This document shows positions 4,687-5,008 of a stretch of DNA of 5,008 nt, piece by piece (within the stretch, counting starts at the first letter, position 1; each line of letters opens with the position of its first letter). A program made the position numbers and the translations under genes. The stretch is taken from assembly GCA_022709485.1 (NCBI GenBank), contig JAKLIS010000136.1, forward strand, positions 1-5,008. Direction: 5' to 3'. This stretch comes from Elusimicrobiota bacterium (GTDB lineage Bacteria > Elusimicrobiota > Elusimicrobia > F11). The notes beneath the pieces were generated by a model. The model had not been told where the DNA came from. It worked only from the letters and a program-made list of their open reading frames with translations, and searched no databases.

Positions 4687-5008
4687 TCTCCATTTTTAGC
4701 CATCATAACAAGATGTTTCAGGAACTCTTCAAAGTGCCTGTTTTTTTAATGGCTTCTTTGGGCCTAATTCTGCCGGTTGCGCTTTCTCAAGTGGCCGGCT
4801 ATGAATGTATCACGTGTGGTCGGCAAATTCCCAAAACGGGCCGTCGCGACAGCGCCCGTCCTCGGTTAAGCGCCAATGGCCGTTTCGTTATTTTTGAGTC
4901 GAAAAAGAAATTTTCCCGAAGCGATGAAGACCGGCTGTCCGACATTTATATATATGACCGCGTGGATAAAAAGTTCCAATTGATTCATCCCGTCAAACCG
5001 CGCCGGAT
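4680..5008 (+). CDS. Secreted TolB/PD40-like beta-propeller protein, N-terminal part (3' end outside window)
   Basis: An open frame from ATG 4680 runs to the window end without a stop (109 codons). Residues about 19-39 (VPVFLMASLGLILPVALSQVA) are a hydrophobic export signal. A CxxC pair (C43, C46) follows at once. Residues 58-97 carry the PD40/WD40-like blade pattern RPRLSANGRFVIFES, then SDIYIYDRVDKKFQLI, seen in TolB-type propellers and secreted 'SADGRYVAFxS...DVFVYDR' repeat proteins. ATG 4713 (residue 12) is an alternative start that still keeps the signal. Neither start has a Shine-Dalgarno sequence. The protein is expected in the periplasm or outside the cell and further blades should lie beyond the window. 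Ligand or enzymatic activity cannot be judged. It is divergent from the lysine-rich gene. Confidence 0.75.
   Translation, partial: MRISIFSHHNKMFQELFKVPVFLMASLGLILPVALSQVAGYECITCGRQIPKTGRRDSARPRLSANGRFVIFESKKKFSRSDEDRLSDIYIYDRVDKKFQLIHPVKPRR

Overview
The window looks like chromosomal DNA from an uncultured diderm (Gram-negative) bacterium. The signs are a secreted beta-barrel-like protein, an LPP20-type lipoprotein fragment, a secreted beta-propeller fragment, bacterial-type LeuC/LeuD and clear AGGAGG ribosome binding sites at some genes. Other genes have no visible Shine-Dalgarno sequence. GC content is moderate. The C-rich palindromic repeats, one carrying CCTGCCTGC-C-GCAGGCAGG, resemble dispersed repeats I associate with environmental genomes. 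I cannot assign a phylum.

Layout: 1-934 (+) holds a truncated LPP20-like gene and, 2 nt after its stop, a gene for an exported beta-strand-rich protein. 935-1577 has no intact gene of known type. It is a repeat-rich island: a nested inverted repeat (964-1110), a small Vsr-like DUF559 endonuclease gene on the minus strand (1102-1428) broken by one in-frame TAA, and a second copy of the repeat arm (1518-1575). 1559-3576 (-) is leuCD, the two subunits of 3-isopropylmalate dehydratase, overlapping by one base. The leuD stop codon lies inside the repeat. 3577-3697 is a divergent promoter region. 3698-4300 (+) encodes an unrecognised four-helix membrane protein. 4260-4613 (-) encodes a lysine-rich helical protein that overlaps it tail to tail by 41 nt. 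4680 to the end (+) is the start of a secreted TolB/PD40-like beta-propeller protein.

The only recognisable pathway is leucine biosynthesis: LeuC and LeuD together convert 2-isopropylmalate to 3-isopropylmalate. The other genes are envelope or unknown proteins with no evident link to it. The most interesting part is 964-1577, where a DUF559 nuclease gene is bracketed by related hairpin repeats, has a promoter-like box in one repeat copy, and merges with repeat sequence at its 3' end. It looks like a decayed repeat-plus-nuclease cassette, by analogy with REP/RAYT pairs. Mobility is an inference, not something shown by this window.
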